Positions 8,570 through 17,798 of a stretch of DNA of 64,000 nucleotides are shown piece after piece (the first letter of the stretch is position 1; each line of letters opens with the position of its first letter). A program made the translations under genes and the position numbers. A model generated the notes under the pieces. That model ran no database searches and was not told where the DNA came from. It was given only the letters and a program-made list of their open reading frames with translations. The DNA is from Phocaeicola plebeius DSM 17135. Its GTDB lineage: Bacteria > Bacteroidota > Bacteroidia > Bacteroidales > Bacteroidaceae. Where the stretch lies: assembly GCF_000187895.1 (NCBI RefSeq), contig NZ_DS990130.1:186001-250000 (forward strand), written 5' to 3'.

Positions 8570-9169
8570 ATGAGTGGATTAGATTTTCAGCAGTTTCTGA
8601 GTGCTTTTATCGTTCTTTTTGCCGTGATTGACATTATTGGTTCCATTCCTATTATTCTGGATTTGAAACAGAAAGGGCGGTCCGTGAATGCCCTTAAAGC
8701 CACTCTCATTGCTTTTGCACTTCTTCTAGGATTTTTTTATGCGGGCGACATGATGTTGCGTTTGTTTCAGGTAGACATCGCTTCATTTGCGGTAGCCGGT
8801 GCGTTTGTCATCTTTCTGATGTCGTTGGAAATGATTCTGGATATTGAGATTTTCAAGAATACAGGTCCGATTAAGGAGGCCACGCTGGTACCTTTGGTCT
8901 TCCCTTTGCTGGCTGGTGCCGGTGCGTTTACCACCTTGCTTTCACTGCGGGCGGAATATGCACCCATCAACATCGTGCTGGCATTGATTCTTAATATGGT
9001 ATGGGTATTTATTGTCATGAAATTGACCGATCGTATTGAACGTCTGCTGGGAAAGGGTGGTATTTATGTAATCCGTAAGTTTTTCGGTATCATTTTGCTG
9101 GCCATTTCAGCCCGTTTGTTTACAGCAAACATCACTTCGCTTATCGAGCAGTTCCAGGCTATGAAATGA
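8570..9169 (+). CDS. MarC family integral membrane protein
   Basis: This is a 199-residue, very hydrophobic protein with about six membrane segments, typical of MarC/UPF0056 in length and pattern. Family features include the N-terminal FIVLFAVIDIIGSIPIIL, where Ile/Pro-rich sequence resembles the FxxxxPxG pattern, and the central GPIKEATLVPLVFPLLAGAG block with conserved Pro-Leu and Gly-Ala. The physiological substrate of MarC proteins is not established. I start at ATG 8570, which fits the promoter; a TTG at 8558 is the alternative. It is divergent from the Crp-type regulator, which may control it, though I see no operator. Confidence 0.87.
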   Translation: MSGLDFQQFLSAFIVLFAVIDIIGSIPIILDLKQKGRSVNALKATLIAFALLLGFFYAGDMMLRLFQVDIASFAVAGAFVIFLMSLEMILDIEIFKNTGPIKEATLVPLVFPLLAGAGAFTTLLSLRAEYAPINIVLALILNMVWVFIVMKLTDRIERLLGKGGIYVIRKFFGIILLAISARLFTANITSLIEQFQAMK

Positions 9170-9189
9170 GATATACCCTGAAAAGGGTA

Positions 9190-9220
9190 TTGGGCATGTG
9201 GAATGCCGGTGGTATATTTG
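9190..9220 (+). promoter_or_regulatory. Promoter of mnmA
   Basis: TTG at 9190-9192, a 20-nt spacer and TATATTTG at 9213-9220 give a good Bacteroidota promoter 18 nt before the mnmA ATG. A small ATACCC/GGGTAT inverted repeat at 9173-9190 lies just upstream. Confidence 0.65.
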
Positions 9221-9238
9221 CCGTTAAAAAAGAAAGAT

Positions 9239-10309
9239 ATGAATGTAGCAGCGTTGATTTCGGGAGGAGTGGACAGTGCAGTAGTCGTGCATCTGTTGTG
9301 TGAACAAGGACATAAGCCTGATTTGTTTTATATAAAAATCGGTATGGATACGGACGATGGGTTGACTTGTACGGCGGAGGAGGATATTGAACTGGCTTCT
9401 GCCACTGCACGTAAGTATGGCCTTTCTTTCCATATTGTCGATTTACAGCAGGCTTATTGGGACAATGTGGTGGCATATACGGTAGACAGGGTACGCCGTG
9501 GGCTGACTCCCAATCCGGACGTGATGTGCAACAAGTTGATAAAATTTGGTTGCTTTGATCGGGAGGCTGGTCAAGGTTACGATAAGATTGCTACGGGGCA
9601 TTATGCTTCTACGCTGGATATAGATGGATATACATGGTTGGCTACGGCCAAAGACCCGGTAAAAGACCAGACCGATTTCCTGGCTCAGATTGACTACTTG
9701 CAGGTGTCTCGCCTGATGTTTCCTTTGGGAGGTTTTCTCAAGGAAGAAGTGCGGGATATGGCAGTGAAAGCATCTTTGCCAAGTGCACGGCGGAAAGACA
9801 GCCAGGGTATTTGCTTTTTGGGTAAGATAAACTACAATGACTTTATCCGTCGTTTTTTGGGAGAACGTCCGGGGCCAGTCGTGGAACTGGAAACCGGAAA
9901 GGTTATCGGACAGCACCGCGGATACTGGTTTCATACCATAGGCCAGCGTAAAGGGCTGGGACTGGGCGGTGGTCCGTGGTTCGTTGTAGACAAGAATGTG
10001 GAAGAAAACATTATCTATGTGTCGCATGGGTATGATACAGAAAAACAGTTTGGGCATTTCTTCTGTGTAAAGGATTTTCATTTTATCACTCTGAATCCAT
10101 GGAAAGAACAGGAAACTGAAATTTGTTTCAAAATACGTCACACGGATACCTTTCAGACTGGGAAAGTGCGCTTTGCCGAAGACGGAACGTTGCATGTTTC
10201 CAGCGAGGAACCGATACAGGGCATAGCGCCCGGACAATTCGGGGTGATTTATGACAAGGATGCTCGTTTGTGCATAGGTAGTGGTGAGATTCGAGCAAAG
10301 ATTTATTAA
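9239..10309 (+). CDS. mnmA: tRNA-specific 2-thiouridylase MnmA
   Basis: MnmA installs the 2-thio group on U34 of tRNA-Lys, -Glu and -Gln, using ATP and a persulfide relay. The 356-residue protein has the PP-loop SGGVDSAV at residues 8-15, the first catalytic cysteine in [13 protein letters not shown] and the second in [15 protein letters not shown]. The tRNA-binding motif [11 protein letters not shown] matches the family's D-Q-[ST]-[FY]-L element. The ATG at 9239 gives the canonical start [13 protein letters not shown]; the upstream in-frame extension is not conserved. The Sel1-repeat gene follows after 17 nt, probably in the same transcript. Confidence 0.94.
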   Translation: MNVAALISGGVDSAVVVHLLCEQGHKPDLFYIKIGMDTDDGLTCTAEEDIELASATARKYGLSFHIVDLQQAYWDNVVAYTVDRVRRGLTPNPDVMCNKLIKFGCFDREAGQGYDKIATGHYASTLDIDGYTWLATAKDPVKDQTDFLAQIDYLQVSRLMFPLGGFLKEEVRDMAVKASLPSARRKDSQGICFLGKINYNDFIRRFLGERPGPVVELETGKVIGQHRGYWFHTIGQRKGLGLGGGPWFVVDKNVEENIIYVSHGYDTEKQFGHFFCVKDFHFITLNPWKEQETEICFKIRHTDTFQTGKVRFAEDGTLHVSSEEPIQGIAPGQFGVIYDKDARLCIGSGEIRAKIY

Positions 10310-10326
10310 AAGCAGAAAGAGTAACT

Positions 10327-11427
10327 ATGCGAATTTCTTTTCAACTGAATGCGGCATCTCCTTTGCAAATAAAGGATTTTTTTCGCAAGCTGGAGGTTCC
10401 TGTGGAACTGACCGTACAGGGTACTTACCGTGGGGAAACTCATTATTATTTTCATCGTCCGGAGCATTCCACCACTTCGTTTGTCATTTCCGATGATATG
10501 CATGGCAAAATAGTGATAGGCATGGACGGGCTGTCTTCATACGACGACTATAAATTTTTTCCTTACCTGATTGATACCTTGGGATTGCATCTGAACGGAC
10601 ACACTCCGAAACTGATGTCGCGGGAGGATGGAAAGACTTACAGTGTATATGAAAGGCTGGGAGCGCAATGGATAGAAGACTGTATCGGAGAGGAAATTGC
10701 CTCGCTGAAAGTGATACTTTCTGTCATTCCCCGTTGTTACCTGGAACTACCTAAAGACGGAATTCGTTATGTGTCTTTGGAACAGTTGAAGAAATATGGG
10801 GTGAATCTTCATTCTTCTACCTCACGCATTTATGGTTACATACAGTATCTGCTTCGGAAAGGCTGGCTGTTAGAAGCGACTAAGGAAGAGTTTCTGGCCG
10901 ATCGCATGGCCTATGCGATGGATGTGGAGGTCGACGTGCCACAGCATGTTTCCATCGGGCGGGTTAAGTCATGGCAGACTGACGGTACAGAGACATGGGA
11001 AAGCTTTTCGCGGGAAGATGTGGACATGTTGCTGGAATTAGGGAAGGAATATCGTGAAGGAACGCCTGTAGACGGAGTGGTATTGAATGACATCGGTACT
11101 TTGTATCAGGAAGGGGTAGGGGTGTTTCCCGATGGCTATCAGGCGGAATTCTGGTTTAAGGAGGCCGTTCGCCAAGGTGATTTGACCTATGCTTCAGCCA
11201 ACTTGGGTGATTTGTATCGGAAAGGATGCGGGACGTTGCCCGTGTCACTTCCGCAAGCTTTTGAGGCGTACCGCCATTCGTCAGATCCCTATGCTTTCTA
11301 TCGTATCGGACAAGGGTATGAAGAAGGATGGACTGGTGCTCCTGATTTGCATCTGGCCATGTTCTGGTATAAAAAAGCCGCTCAAGCAGGTCATCATCTG
11401 GCTCTCAAGCGGCTGTCTCGTGAGTGA
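10327..11427 (+). CDS. Sel1-like repeat protein
   Basis: This is a 366-residue protein. The N-terminal ~230 residues have no family I recognise. The C-terminal third (about residues 240-360) contains Sel1-type repeats with the pattern LYxxGxGVxxDxxxAxxWFKxAVxxG, seen in LYQEGVGVFPDGYQAEFWFK, LYRKGCGTLPVSLPQA and GYEEGWTGAPDLHLAM. Sel1 repeats are alpha-solenoid protein-protein scaffolds. No signal peptide is visible, so it is likely cytoplasmic. It is probably co-transcribed with mnmA; whether the two act together is unknown. Its stop codon coincides exactly with the first unit of a 22-bp repeat array. Confidence 0.75.
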   Translation: MRISFQLNAASPLQIKDFFRKLEVPVELTVQGTYRGETHYYFHRPEHSTTSFVISDDMHGKIVIGMDGLSSYDDYKFFPYLIDTLGLHLNGHTPKLMSREDGKTYSVYERLGAQWIEDCIGEEIASLKVILSVIPRCYLELPKDGIRYVSLEQLKKYGVNLHSSTSRIYGYIQYLLRKGWLLEATKEEFLADRMAYAMDVEVDVPQHVSIGRVKSWQTDGTETWESFSREDVDMLLELGKEYREGTPVDGVVLNDIGTLYQEGVGVFPDGYQAEFWFKEAVRQGDLTYASANLGDLYRKGCGTLPVSLPQAFEAYRHSSDPYAFYRIGQGYEEGWTGAPDLHLAMFWYKKAAQAGHHLALKRLSRE

Positions 11428-11578
11428 TTTCAGTCTTAGAGAAAACTCTTTTACGTTTGGTTTAAAATGCACTTGTGTTTTAACTGAAATGTAAAAGAGT
11501 TTTATATCGAATGTACTTACGTTTGAATTTAAACGTCCTTGCGTTTTAGGGAAAGCACAAGGACGGTTTAGAAATTTT
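11425..11578 (+). repeat. Array of seven diverged 22-bp direct repeats (array A)
   Basis: The intergenic space between the Sel1 gene and the HAD gene divides into exactly seven 22-bp units (starts 11425, 11447, 11469, 11491, 11513, 11535, 11557) with no gaps. The best-conserved unit parts are GYACTTGCGTTTT at the start and AAAY at the end. Unit 11513 reads GTACTTACGTTTG and unit 11535 reads GTCCTTGCGTTTT. The units have diverged but remain in register. The first unit begins at the Sel1 stop codon and the last ends 1 bp before the HAD stop codon. A perfect 13-bp inverted repeat (AAAACTCTTTTAC, 11442-11454 and 11491-11503) and an 8-bp one (CGTCCTTG/CAAGGACG) lie within it and may act as terminators. 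The same repeat occurs at 31923-32054. Confidence 0.75.
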
Positions 11579-11579
11579 C

Positions 11580-12236
11580 TTAGGAAAGTTGCAGAAACGC
11601 TGCAATTTCTTCTGGAGTTTCAACCAGAAGAGCTGGGTTGAATTCTTGTAATTCGCTTTTCGGGCGGAATCCCCAGCATACGCCTATGGTGCTAACTCCT
11701 GCATTGAGTCCGGTCTGCATGTCTACTCCGGAATCACCGATGTAGACCACTTCCTCTTTCTGTGCGCCACTTATTTCCATAATCTCATGAATGACTTGCG
11801 GGTCGGGTTTGGTCGGTACATTTTCCCGCTGTCCGAATACGGCTGTAAAATGGATGGAGGGAAAATATTGGCGGATAAGTTTTTCTGTCGCTTCCTGATA
11901 CTTGTTGGAGGCTACGGCTATCTGGATATGCTGTTCCTGAAGTTGTGCGAGTAGTTTCTCGATACCGGGGTAGGGGCGACTTAAATCTGCATTGTGCAGG
12001 TTGTAGTAAGGCACAAACTTAGAGCGTATGCGCAGCACGTTCTCCGGTGTTCTTTCCGATTCAGGAAGAGCTCTTTCGAACAATTTGTTGATGCCGTTTC
12101 CCACGAAGAAACGATAAGCGTCCGTGTCATGTGTGGGATAGCCAAACTGAGTCAGCGCATAATTGGTAGCTGCTGCCAGGTCGGCAATGGTGTTTAGTAA
12201 AGTTCCGTCCAGGTCAAAAATGACAATCTTTTTCAT
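11580..12236 (-). CDS. HAD-family hydrolase, phosphoglycolate phosphatase-like
   Basis: This 218-residue HAD superfamily phosphatase has motif I DLDGTLLNT at residues 7-15 (nucleophile and acid/base Asp pair), motif II in VASNKYQ, the motif III lysine in NVPTKPDPQ, and motif IV GDSGVDMQTG. The cap is alpha-helical and inserted after motif I, as in Gph/PGP enzymes, which remove phosphate from 2-phosphoglycolate formed during DNA repair. Substrate assignment within this group is uncertain. The gene lies 6 bp after folB on the same strand, so the two are probably co-transcribed. Confidence 0.87.
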   Translation of the reverse strand: MKKIVIFDLDGTLLNTIADLAAATNYALTQFGYPTHDTDAYRFFVGNGINKLFERALPESERTPENVLRIRSKFVPYYNLHNADLSRPYPGIEKLLAQLQEQHIQIAVASNKYQEATEKLIRQYFPSIHFTAVFGQRENVPTKPDPQVIHEIMEISGAQKEEVVYIGDSGVDMQTGLNAGVSTIGVCWGFRPKSELQEFNPALLVETPEEIAAFLQLS

Positions 12237-12242
12237 ATTGCG

Positions 12243-12614
12243 TTAGTCTTTGGTGTAAATAGATTCTACTCCTGTTTCCTGACATTCCGCTCCCATAGGA
12301 GGATTCTGCTTGAACAGGGCAATCTTGATTTCTGTGATTTGCGGGAAATCGTGAAACAATCGTCCGGCAATACGCTGGATGACATGCTCCAACAGCCGGG
12401 AAGGGATTTTCATTTCTTCTTTCACGGCCTTGAACACTTCGGCATAATTGATGGTATAGTTCAGGTCGTCAGTTTGTGAGGCCTGACTGAAGTCGGTTTT
12501 CAGCCGCAGATTGAGAGTGTATTCGGCACCTACTTTGTTTTCCTGTGGCAGTACCCCGTGGAAGGCGAAAATCTTCAGTCCCTTCAAATGAATATACATG
12601 TCGCTTTGTTTCAT
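12243..12614 (-). CDS. folB: Dihydroneopterin aldolase
   Basis: FolB converts dihydroneopterin to 6-hydroxymethyl-dihydropterin and glycolaldehyde in folate synthesis. The 123-residue protein has the family start IHLKGLKIFAFHGVLPQEN, where the active-site region includes FHGVLPQE, and a C-terminal ITEIKIALFKQNPPMG segment whose Lys is the usual catalytic lysine. The length is normal. A start at Met 6 is possible instead of Met 1. The HAD gene follows after 6 bp. Upstream, between folB and the ribonucleotide reductase gene, is a 14-bp perfect hairpin. Confidence 0.9.
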   Translation of the reverse strand: MKQSDMYIHLKGLKIFAFHGVLPQENKVGAEYTLNLRLKTDFSQASQTDDLNYTINYAEVFKAVKEEMKIPSRLLEHVIQRIAGRLFHDFPQITEIKIALFKQNPPMGAECQETGVESIYTKD

Positions 12615-12633
12615 CTTCTTTCATGAATAAGAG

Positions 12634-12685
12634 AGGCATGAATCGTATGATTGCTGAAACTCAGAAACCTGTACGATTCATGCCT
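12634..12685. repeat. 14-bp perfect inverted repeat upstream of folB
   Basis: AGGCATGAATCGTA at 12634-12647 is exactly complementary to 12672-12685, with a 24-nt loop. Neither side has a T-tract, so it is not a standard terminator. It sits between the end of nrdJ and the start of folB, both read leftward, so it would form in the mRNA leader of folB or the trailer of nrdJ. Confidence 0.7.
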
Positions 12686-12717
12686 GTGCATTTATAAAAT
12701 ATGTATTTTATCAGCGA

Positions 12718-15261
12718 TTATCCGCAACGTGAAGAACCGCATGTCTTACAAATCAGACAGCCTTCCTGATATACCAGTGTTTCATGTCCGCAGTTCGGGC
12801 ATTTCACGCCTTTGGCCTCAGTGCCGTCCTGAACGTATTTCTTCAGTGCTCTTTCCACACCGTTTTTCCAGGTGTTGATGTTTTCACTATCGAGTTGCAG
12901 AGAACCAACCAGTTTGATAACCTGCTCAATAGGCATTCTCCAGCGGAGTACTCCTGAAATCAGTTTGGCGTAGTTCCAGTATTCCTTGTTGAATTTTTCA
13001 GAAAGTCCTTCAATGGTCATCTTGTAGCCACGCTTGTTTTCGAACTGGAAGTCATAATGTTTGGTTCCATCTTCATCGTAGCTCTTGATGATACGTCCGC
13101 TGGTGACTGATTTCGGTAATACGATACCTTCTTCATCATCTTGCAGACCGGTAAAGATTTCATATGGTCTTCCGTCGAGCAAGCCTACGAATGCTACCCA
13201 TTTTTCCTTGTTGTTCTGGAATCGTACCACATCAGCTTCCAGCACTTTCGGACGTACCTCTACCACCTGAGGAGGTTTGCAGCGGCATTCTTCCTCTTCC
13301 TTCTTGTCTTTTTTCTTGGTAGAGATAAGCACTCCGGCACGTGAGCCGTCACGGTATACCGTACATCCCTTGCAGCCAGAACGCCATGCTTCCACATACA
13401 ACTGGTTGACAAGGTCTTCGCTTACATTGTTAGGCAAGTTGATGGTTACACTGATAGAGTGGTCTACCCATTTCTGGATACGTCCCTGCATCTTTACTTT
13501 CATCAGCCAGTCTACATCGTTTGACGTAGCTTTATAGTAAGGCGATTTTTCTACCAGTTCATCAATTTCCTCCTGTGTATAGCGTTTGTCTGGATCATAG
13601 CCGTTGATTTTCATCCAAGTGAGGAATTTGTGGTGGAATACCACGTATTCTTCGAATGCGTCTCCTGTTTCGTCCACGAAATCTACGTGCACATTCGCAT
13701 CGTTCGGATTTACTTTACGGCGGCGTTTGTACACAGGCATAAATACCGGTTCAATACCAGAAGTAGTCTGTGTCATCAAGCTGGTAGTTCCTGTCGGAGC
13801 AATGGTCAAGCAGGCAATGTTTCTTCTACCATACTTTCTCATTTCTTCGTACAGTTCCGGATCCGCATCCTTCAGACGGTTGATAAACGGATTGTTCTTT
13901 TCGCGTTCCGCATCGTAGATTTCGAAAGCTCCACGTTCCTTAGCCATGTTTACTGACGAACGGTAAGCTTCCAGTGCAATTGTCTTATGTACCTTTTCTG
14001 AGAATTCAGTTGCTTCTTCCGTGCCATAGCGTAATCCCATGGCAGCCAGCATATCGCCTTCCGCAGTGATACCTACACCTGTACGGCGTCCTAGTCCGGA
14101 TTTATGATAAATCTTTTCCCACAAGTGACGTTCGCTTCCCTTCACTTCCATGCTTTCAGGGTCAGAATCTATCTTTTCAAGAATACATTCAATCTTTTCC
14201 AGTTCCAGGTCGATGATGTCATCCATGATACGCTGAGCCAGTGCCACGTGTTTCTTGAACAGCTCAAAGTCAAAATAAGCTTCTGGAGTAAACGGATTTA
14301 CTACGTAGGAGTACAAGTTGATAGCCAGCAAGCGGCATGAGTCGTACGGACACAATGGAATTTCTCCACAAGGGTTGGTCGATACCGTACGGAATCCCAG
14401 GTCGGCATAACAGTCGGGCACAGATTCGCGGATAATCGTATCCCAGAACAATACACCCGGTTCAGCCGATTTCCATGCGTTGTGTACGATTTTCTTCCAT
14501 AAAGCTGAAGCATCAATTTCTTTTGACACCATCGGGTTAGGAGAATCTATCGGATATTGCTGGGTGTAAGGCTTCCCTTCTACAGCAGCCTGCATGAATT
14601 CATCATCCAGCTTTACAGACACGTTGGCGCCCGTAACCTTTCCTTCCGTCATCTTGGCATCAATGAAAGATTCAGAGTCCGGATGCTTGATAGATACGCT
14701 CAGCATTAGTGCACCGCGACGTCCATCCTGAGCTACTTCACGGGTAGAGTTGGAATAACGTTCCATGAAAGGAACAAGACCGGTTGAAGTCAGGGCCGAG
14801 TTCTTAACCGGAGAACCTTTCGGGCGGATGTGTGACAAGTCATGTCCTACGCCACCACGTCGCTTCATCAGTTGTACCTGTTCTTCATCGATGCGGATAA
14901 TGGCTCCGTATGAGTCGGCGCTTCCGTCAAGTCCGATTACAAAGCAGTTAGAGAGTGAAGCAATCTGGTAATCGTTCCCAATTCCCGTCATCGGGCTCCC
15001 CTGAGGAACGATGTACTTGAAATGGTCAAGTAAGTCAAAAAGTTCTTGAGCACTGATTGCATTAGGATATTTAGCCTCTATACGGGCTACTTCATTGGCA
15101 ATTCGCCAGTGCATATCCTCTGGAGATTTCTCATAGATGTTTCCAAACGAGTCTTTCACTGCGTATTTGTTTACCCAAACACGTGCGGCTAATTCATCTC
15201 CTTTGAAATACTCCAACGAAGCGTTGTAGGCTTCATCGTAGCTGTACGTTTTCTTTTCCAC
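12718..15261 (-). CDS. nrdJ: Adenosylcobalamin-dependent ribonucleoside-diphosphate reductase (class II)
   Basis: This enzyme reduces ribonucleotides to deoxyribonucleotides with a B12-generated radical, independent of oxygen. The 847-residue protein has RRGGVGHDLSHIRPKGSPV, the active-site segment NPCGEIPLCPYDSC, and the loop APTGTTSLMTQTTSGIEP typical of NrdJ. The C-terminus ends in a zinc-ribbon-like CPNC/CKTC and a terminal Cys pair (SSRCG). A middle domain carries the B12-family extension with KWVAFVGLLDGRPYEIF. I chose GTG 15261, giving MEKKTYSYDEAY; the upstream in-frame stretch is AT-rich noncoding DNA. A complete promoter lies 79 bp upstream. I see no cobalamin riboswitch. Confidence 0.93.
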   Translation of the reverse strand: MEKKTYSYDEAYNASLEYFKGDELAARVWVNKYAVKDSFGNIYEKSPEDMHWRIANEVARIEAKYPNAISAQELFDLLDHFKYIVPQGSPMTGIGNDYQIASLSNCFVIGLDGSADSYGAIIRIDEEQVQLMKRRGGVGHDLSHIRPKGSPVKNSALTSTGLVPFMERYSNSTREVAQDGRRGALMLSVSIKHPDSESFIDAKMTEGKVTGANVSVKLDDEFMQAAVEGKPYTQQYPIDSPNPMVSKEIDASALWKKIVHNAWKSAEPGVLFWDTIIRESVPDCYADLGFRTVSTNPCGEIPLCPYDSCRLLAINLYSYVVNPFTPEAYFDFELFKKHVALAQRIMDDIIDLELEKIECILEKIDSDPESMEVKGSERHLWEKIYHKSGLGRRTGVGITAEGDMLAAMGLRYGTEEATEFSEKVHKTIALEAYRSSVNMAKERGAFEIYDAEREKNNPFINRLKDADPELYEEMRKYGRRNIACLTIAPTGTTSLMTQTTSGIEPVFMPVYKRRRKVNPNDANVHVDFVDETGDAFEEYVVFHHKFLTWMKINGYDPDKRYTQEEIDELVEKSPYYKATSNDVDWLMKVKMQGRIQKWVDHSISVTINLPNNVSEDLVNQLYVEAWRSGCKGCTVYRDGSRAGVLISTKKKDKKEEEECRCKPPQVVEVRPKVLEADVVRFQNNKEKWVAFVGLLDGRPYEIFTGLQDDEEGIVLPKSVTSGRIIKSYDEDGTKHYDFQFENKRGYKMTIEGLSEKFNKEYWNYAKLISGVLRWRMPIEQVIKLVGSLQLDSENINTWKNGVERALKKYVQDGTEAKGVKCPNCGHETLVYQEGCLICKTCGSSRCG

Positions 15262-15339
15262 GGTTATTATATGAATAAGTTTGTTGTCAATAAAAATTGT
15301 AAAGGTGTAGAATTCGCTTTTATTTCTAACAAACCTCTG

Positions 15340-15369
15340 CAAAGCTAAAGATGTTTTTTTAATTGGCAA
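15340..15369 (-). promoter_or_regulatory. Promoter of nrdJ
   Basis: On the minus strand TTG (15367-15369), a 19-nt spacer and TAGCTTTG (15340-15347) form a full Bacteroidota promoter. The rest of the 15262-15584 intergenic region is AT-rich; I see no further structure apart from the nitroreductase -7 element. Confidence 0.7.
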
Positions 15370-15549
15370 AATAAAAAAGAAAGAAGTTATTAACAATGCG
15401 GGTGGTTTTCTATTTTGTTTTTATATATATCTGATATTTAGTTTGTTATAAAATTTATATATCTGAAAAGTTTTCCGAATTGGGAAACATTGTTGAAATA
15501 TGCGTGTTTCTTGCTTAAGAAGGGAGTAGGGATATTCAATGATTCTTGT

Positions 15550-15557
15550 TACCTTTG
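15550..15557 (+). promoter_or_regulatory. -7 element of the nitroreductase gene
   Basis: TACCTTTG matches TAnnTTTG, 27 nt before the ATG. No TTG is found at the -33 spacing. Confidence 0.5.
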
Positions 15558-15584
15558 TGTAGTATCACATAAAGCCTATTTATT

Positions 15585-16325
15585 ATGGAATCAATAAAGA
15601 ACAGACGTACCATTCGCAAGTATAAGCAGGACGATGTGCCTGCTGCTTTGCTGAATGAATTATTGGAAGAAGCGTTTCGCGCTTCCACAATGGGAAATAT
15701 GCAGTTATATAGTGTGGTAGTGACTCGTGATGCGGAAATGAAATCCCGTCTTGCACCTGCTCACTTTAACCAGCCTATGGTGACTTCGGCTCCTGTAGTG
15801 CTTACTTTTTGTGCCGACTTCAATCGTTTCAGCAAATGGTGTGAACAGCGGAAGGCTGTGCCGGGTTATGACAACTTTATTTCTTTTCTGAATGCTGCTA
15901 CCGATGCATTGCTGGTTACACAAAACTTCTGTACATTGGCAGAAGAGGCCGGATTGGGTATCTGTTATCTTGGAACTACCATTTATAATCCAGATCAGAT
16001 CATTGATTTGCTGGAACTGCCCAAGCTAGTTGTTCCTGTCGCTACGATTACCGTAGGTTATCCGGATGAATGCCCGGAACAGCCCGATCGTTTGCCGGTT
16101 CAAGGCATTATTCATGAAGAAAAATACCAGGATTATACGCCGTCTATGATTGATGAAATCTATGCATACAAGGAAGGTCTACCCGAAAACAAACATTTCG
16201 TAGAAATCAATCATACAGAGACGCTGGCTCAAATCTTTACCGATATTCGTTATAAGAAGAGTGATAATGAGTTTATGTCCGAAGGATTGAAGAAGGTGTT
16301 GAAGCGTCAGGGGTTTGATGATTGA
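15585..16325 (+). CDS. Nitroreductase family protein (FMN-dependent)
   Basis: This 246-residue protein of the nitroreductase/FMN oxidoreductase family starts with the characteristic IKNRRTIRKYKQDDV, whose RRTIRKY arginines bind FMN phosphate. GNMQLYSVVV and LAEEAGLGICYLGTTIYNP follow at the usual places. The length and C-terminal extension resemble the NfsA-like, NADPH-type branch. The natural substrate is unknown. The gene is convergent with dnaA; the two share a hairpin terminator. Confidence 0.87.
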   Translation: MESIKNRRTIRKYKQDDVPAALLNELLEEAFRASTMGNMQLYSVVVTRDAEMKSRLAPAHFNQPMVTSAPVVLTFCADFNRFSKWCEQRKAVPGYDNFISFLNAATDALLVTQNFCTLAEEAGLGICYLGTTIYNPDQIIDLLELPKLVVPVATITVGYPDECPEQPDRLPVQGIIHEEKYQDYTPSMIDEIYAYKEGLPENKHFVEINHTETLAQIFTDIRYKKSDNEFMSEGLKKVLKRQGFDD

Positions 16326-16341
16326 TGTACGATGCAAAAAA

Positions 16342-16387
16342 GATAAGAGAAAAGGCAGCTGAAACCTCAGCTGCCTTTTCTCTTATC
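16342..16387. terminator. Bidirectional terminator between the nitroreductase gene and dnaA
   Basis: A 21-bp perfect stem (16342-16362 with 16367-16387) closes a 4-nt loop. It has A-runs on the left and T-rich flanks, so it can terminate both convergent genes. The right arm includes the dnaA stop codon at 16383-16385 and the last bases of the dnaA reading frame. Confidence 0.85.
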
Positions 16388-17798
16388 TTGTACGAAGACT
16401 CATTTCGATTTCTTCAATTTCTGCTTTGAATGCCTTGTCCACATCTACCTGATCTTTTACAATCTTGCAGGCGTGTAGCACAGTAGCATGGTCTTTGTTT
16501 CCGATTAGCTGACCAATCTTGGAAGAAGAAGTATCTGTATGTTTCTTGGCCAGATACATTGCCACTTGTCTTACTTGTACTACTTCCCGTTTACGGGTCT
16601 TGGTATGAATGGCCGTTTCATCTATTTTGTAATGTTCGCACACCTTGGTGATGATATCACTCACGGTCATAGGTTTGCTTTCGGCGCACTTCACAGCTTT
16701 TCTGACAATGCGCTGTGCCAAATCCAGGTCAATTTCGCGTTTGAACAGAATAGACTGTGCCAATAATGAATTGACGATACCTTCCAGTTCACGTACGCTT
16801 TCGTTCACACTTTCTGCAATGTAACTGATTACAGATTCCGGAATGGTCAGTCCGTCACGTTTTATCTTATTGCGCAGGATATTCTTTCGCAGTTCAATAT
16901 CCGGTTTTTCCAGTTCGGCTACCAATCCCCATTTGAAACGAGTAAGCAGTCGTTCCTCCATACCTTGAAGCATTACGGGAGCACGGTCTGAAGTCAGGAT
17001 AAGCTGTTTTCCGTTCTGGTGCAAGTGGTTGAATATGTGGAAGAACGTATTTTGCGTCTTGGTTACTCCGGCAAATTCCTGAATATCATCAATAATCAGC
17101 ACGTCGATTGTTTGGTAGAAGCTGATGAAATCATTGAAGTGGTTGGTACGTACCGAGTCTGTATACTGCACCTGAAAGAGGTGAGCCGATACATACAATA
17201 CGCGTTTCTCCGGATATAATTCCTTGATGCGTGTTCCGATGGCGTTAATAAGGTGGGTTTTACCCACACCAGACGGGCCATAAATAAATAACGGGTTGAA
17301 AGTACGTGCCGGATTTTGAGCCACCGTTTCTGCTACCGTTCTGGAGAACTCATTGCTGTTTCCTTTGATGAAGTTCTCGAAATTATAGTTCGGGTTCAAA
17401 TGCGGATCCAAATCCTGAGGAGCCGGAGCTTGTAACGGATTCGGAGTTTTATTACCATTATATACGGGAGCCTGTTCCGGCAATGCAGACGAACGTTTGG
17501 TTCCTTCTATATTGACGGTGATATGGTTTGTCTTATCTGTCAGGATAGAATACATCAACTCCGTGCCTTCACCTATTTCTTTATAGATGGCGGCGCGCAG
17601 CAATCCCACATATTTTTCTTCCAGATACTCATAGAAGAAAGGGCTGGGGACGCCGATTGTCAATGCCTTCTCCGTAGCTTCATATTTTAAAGGTACGATA
17701 GGCTCAAACCATGTTTTAAAAGCTGTAGCATTTACATTGTCTTTGATAAATGACAGGCAACGATTCCACAATGCAACAGCTTGGTTATGTTCAATCAT
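16383..17798 (-). CDS. dnaA: Chromosomal replication initiator protein DnaA
   Basis: DnaA is the AAA+ initiator that opens oriC. The 471-residue protein has domain I at residues ~1-85 ([25 protein letters not shown]), a short variable domain II, and domain III with Walker [11 protein letters not shown], Walker [11 protein letters not shown] and sensor TSDRAP. Domain IV is the C-terminal DnaA-box-binding helix-turn-helix, with [19 protein letters not shown] and the signature [10 protein letters not shown]. All key residues are present. I find no TTATNCACA cluster in the 430 bp upstream, so oriC is not evidently here. Confidence 0.97.
   Translation of the reverse strand: MIEHNQAVALWNRCLSFIKDNVNATAFKTWFEPIVPLKYEATEKALTIGVPSPFFYEYLEEKYVGLLRAAIYKEIGEGTELMYSILTDKTNHITVNIEGTKRSSALPEQAPVYNGNKTPNPLQAPAPQDLDPHLNPNYNFENFIKGNSNEFSRTVAETVAQNPARTFNPLFIYGPSGVGKTHLINAIGTRIKELYPEKRVLYVSAHLFQVQYTDSVRTNHFNDFISFYQTIDVLIIDDIQEFAGVTKTQNTFFHIFNHLHQNGKQLILTSDRAPVMLQGMEERLLTRFKWGLVAELEKPDIELRKNILRNKIKRDGLTIPESVISYIAESVNESVRELEGIVNSLLAQSILFKREIDLDLAQRIVRKAVKCAESKPMTVSDIITKVCEHYKIDETAIHTKTRKREVVQVRQVAMYLAKKHTDTSSSKIGQLIGNKDHATVLHACKIVKDQVDVDKAFKAEIEEIEMSLRTR

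Noticed and set aside
9443-10237. 264-codon minus-strand ORF opposite mnmA
   Set aside because: It lies entirely on the reverse strand of mnmA, which has all catalytic motifs, and its composition is not coding-like.
11425-11578. 22-bp arrays as CRISPR
   Set aside because: Units abut without spacers, differ from each other throughout, and no cas genes are present.
15262-15584. Cobalamin riboswitch upstream of the B12-dependent ribonucleotide reductase
   Set aside because: No B12-box-like conserved sequence or long structured leader is visible, and the promoter lies only about 79 bp from the start.
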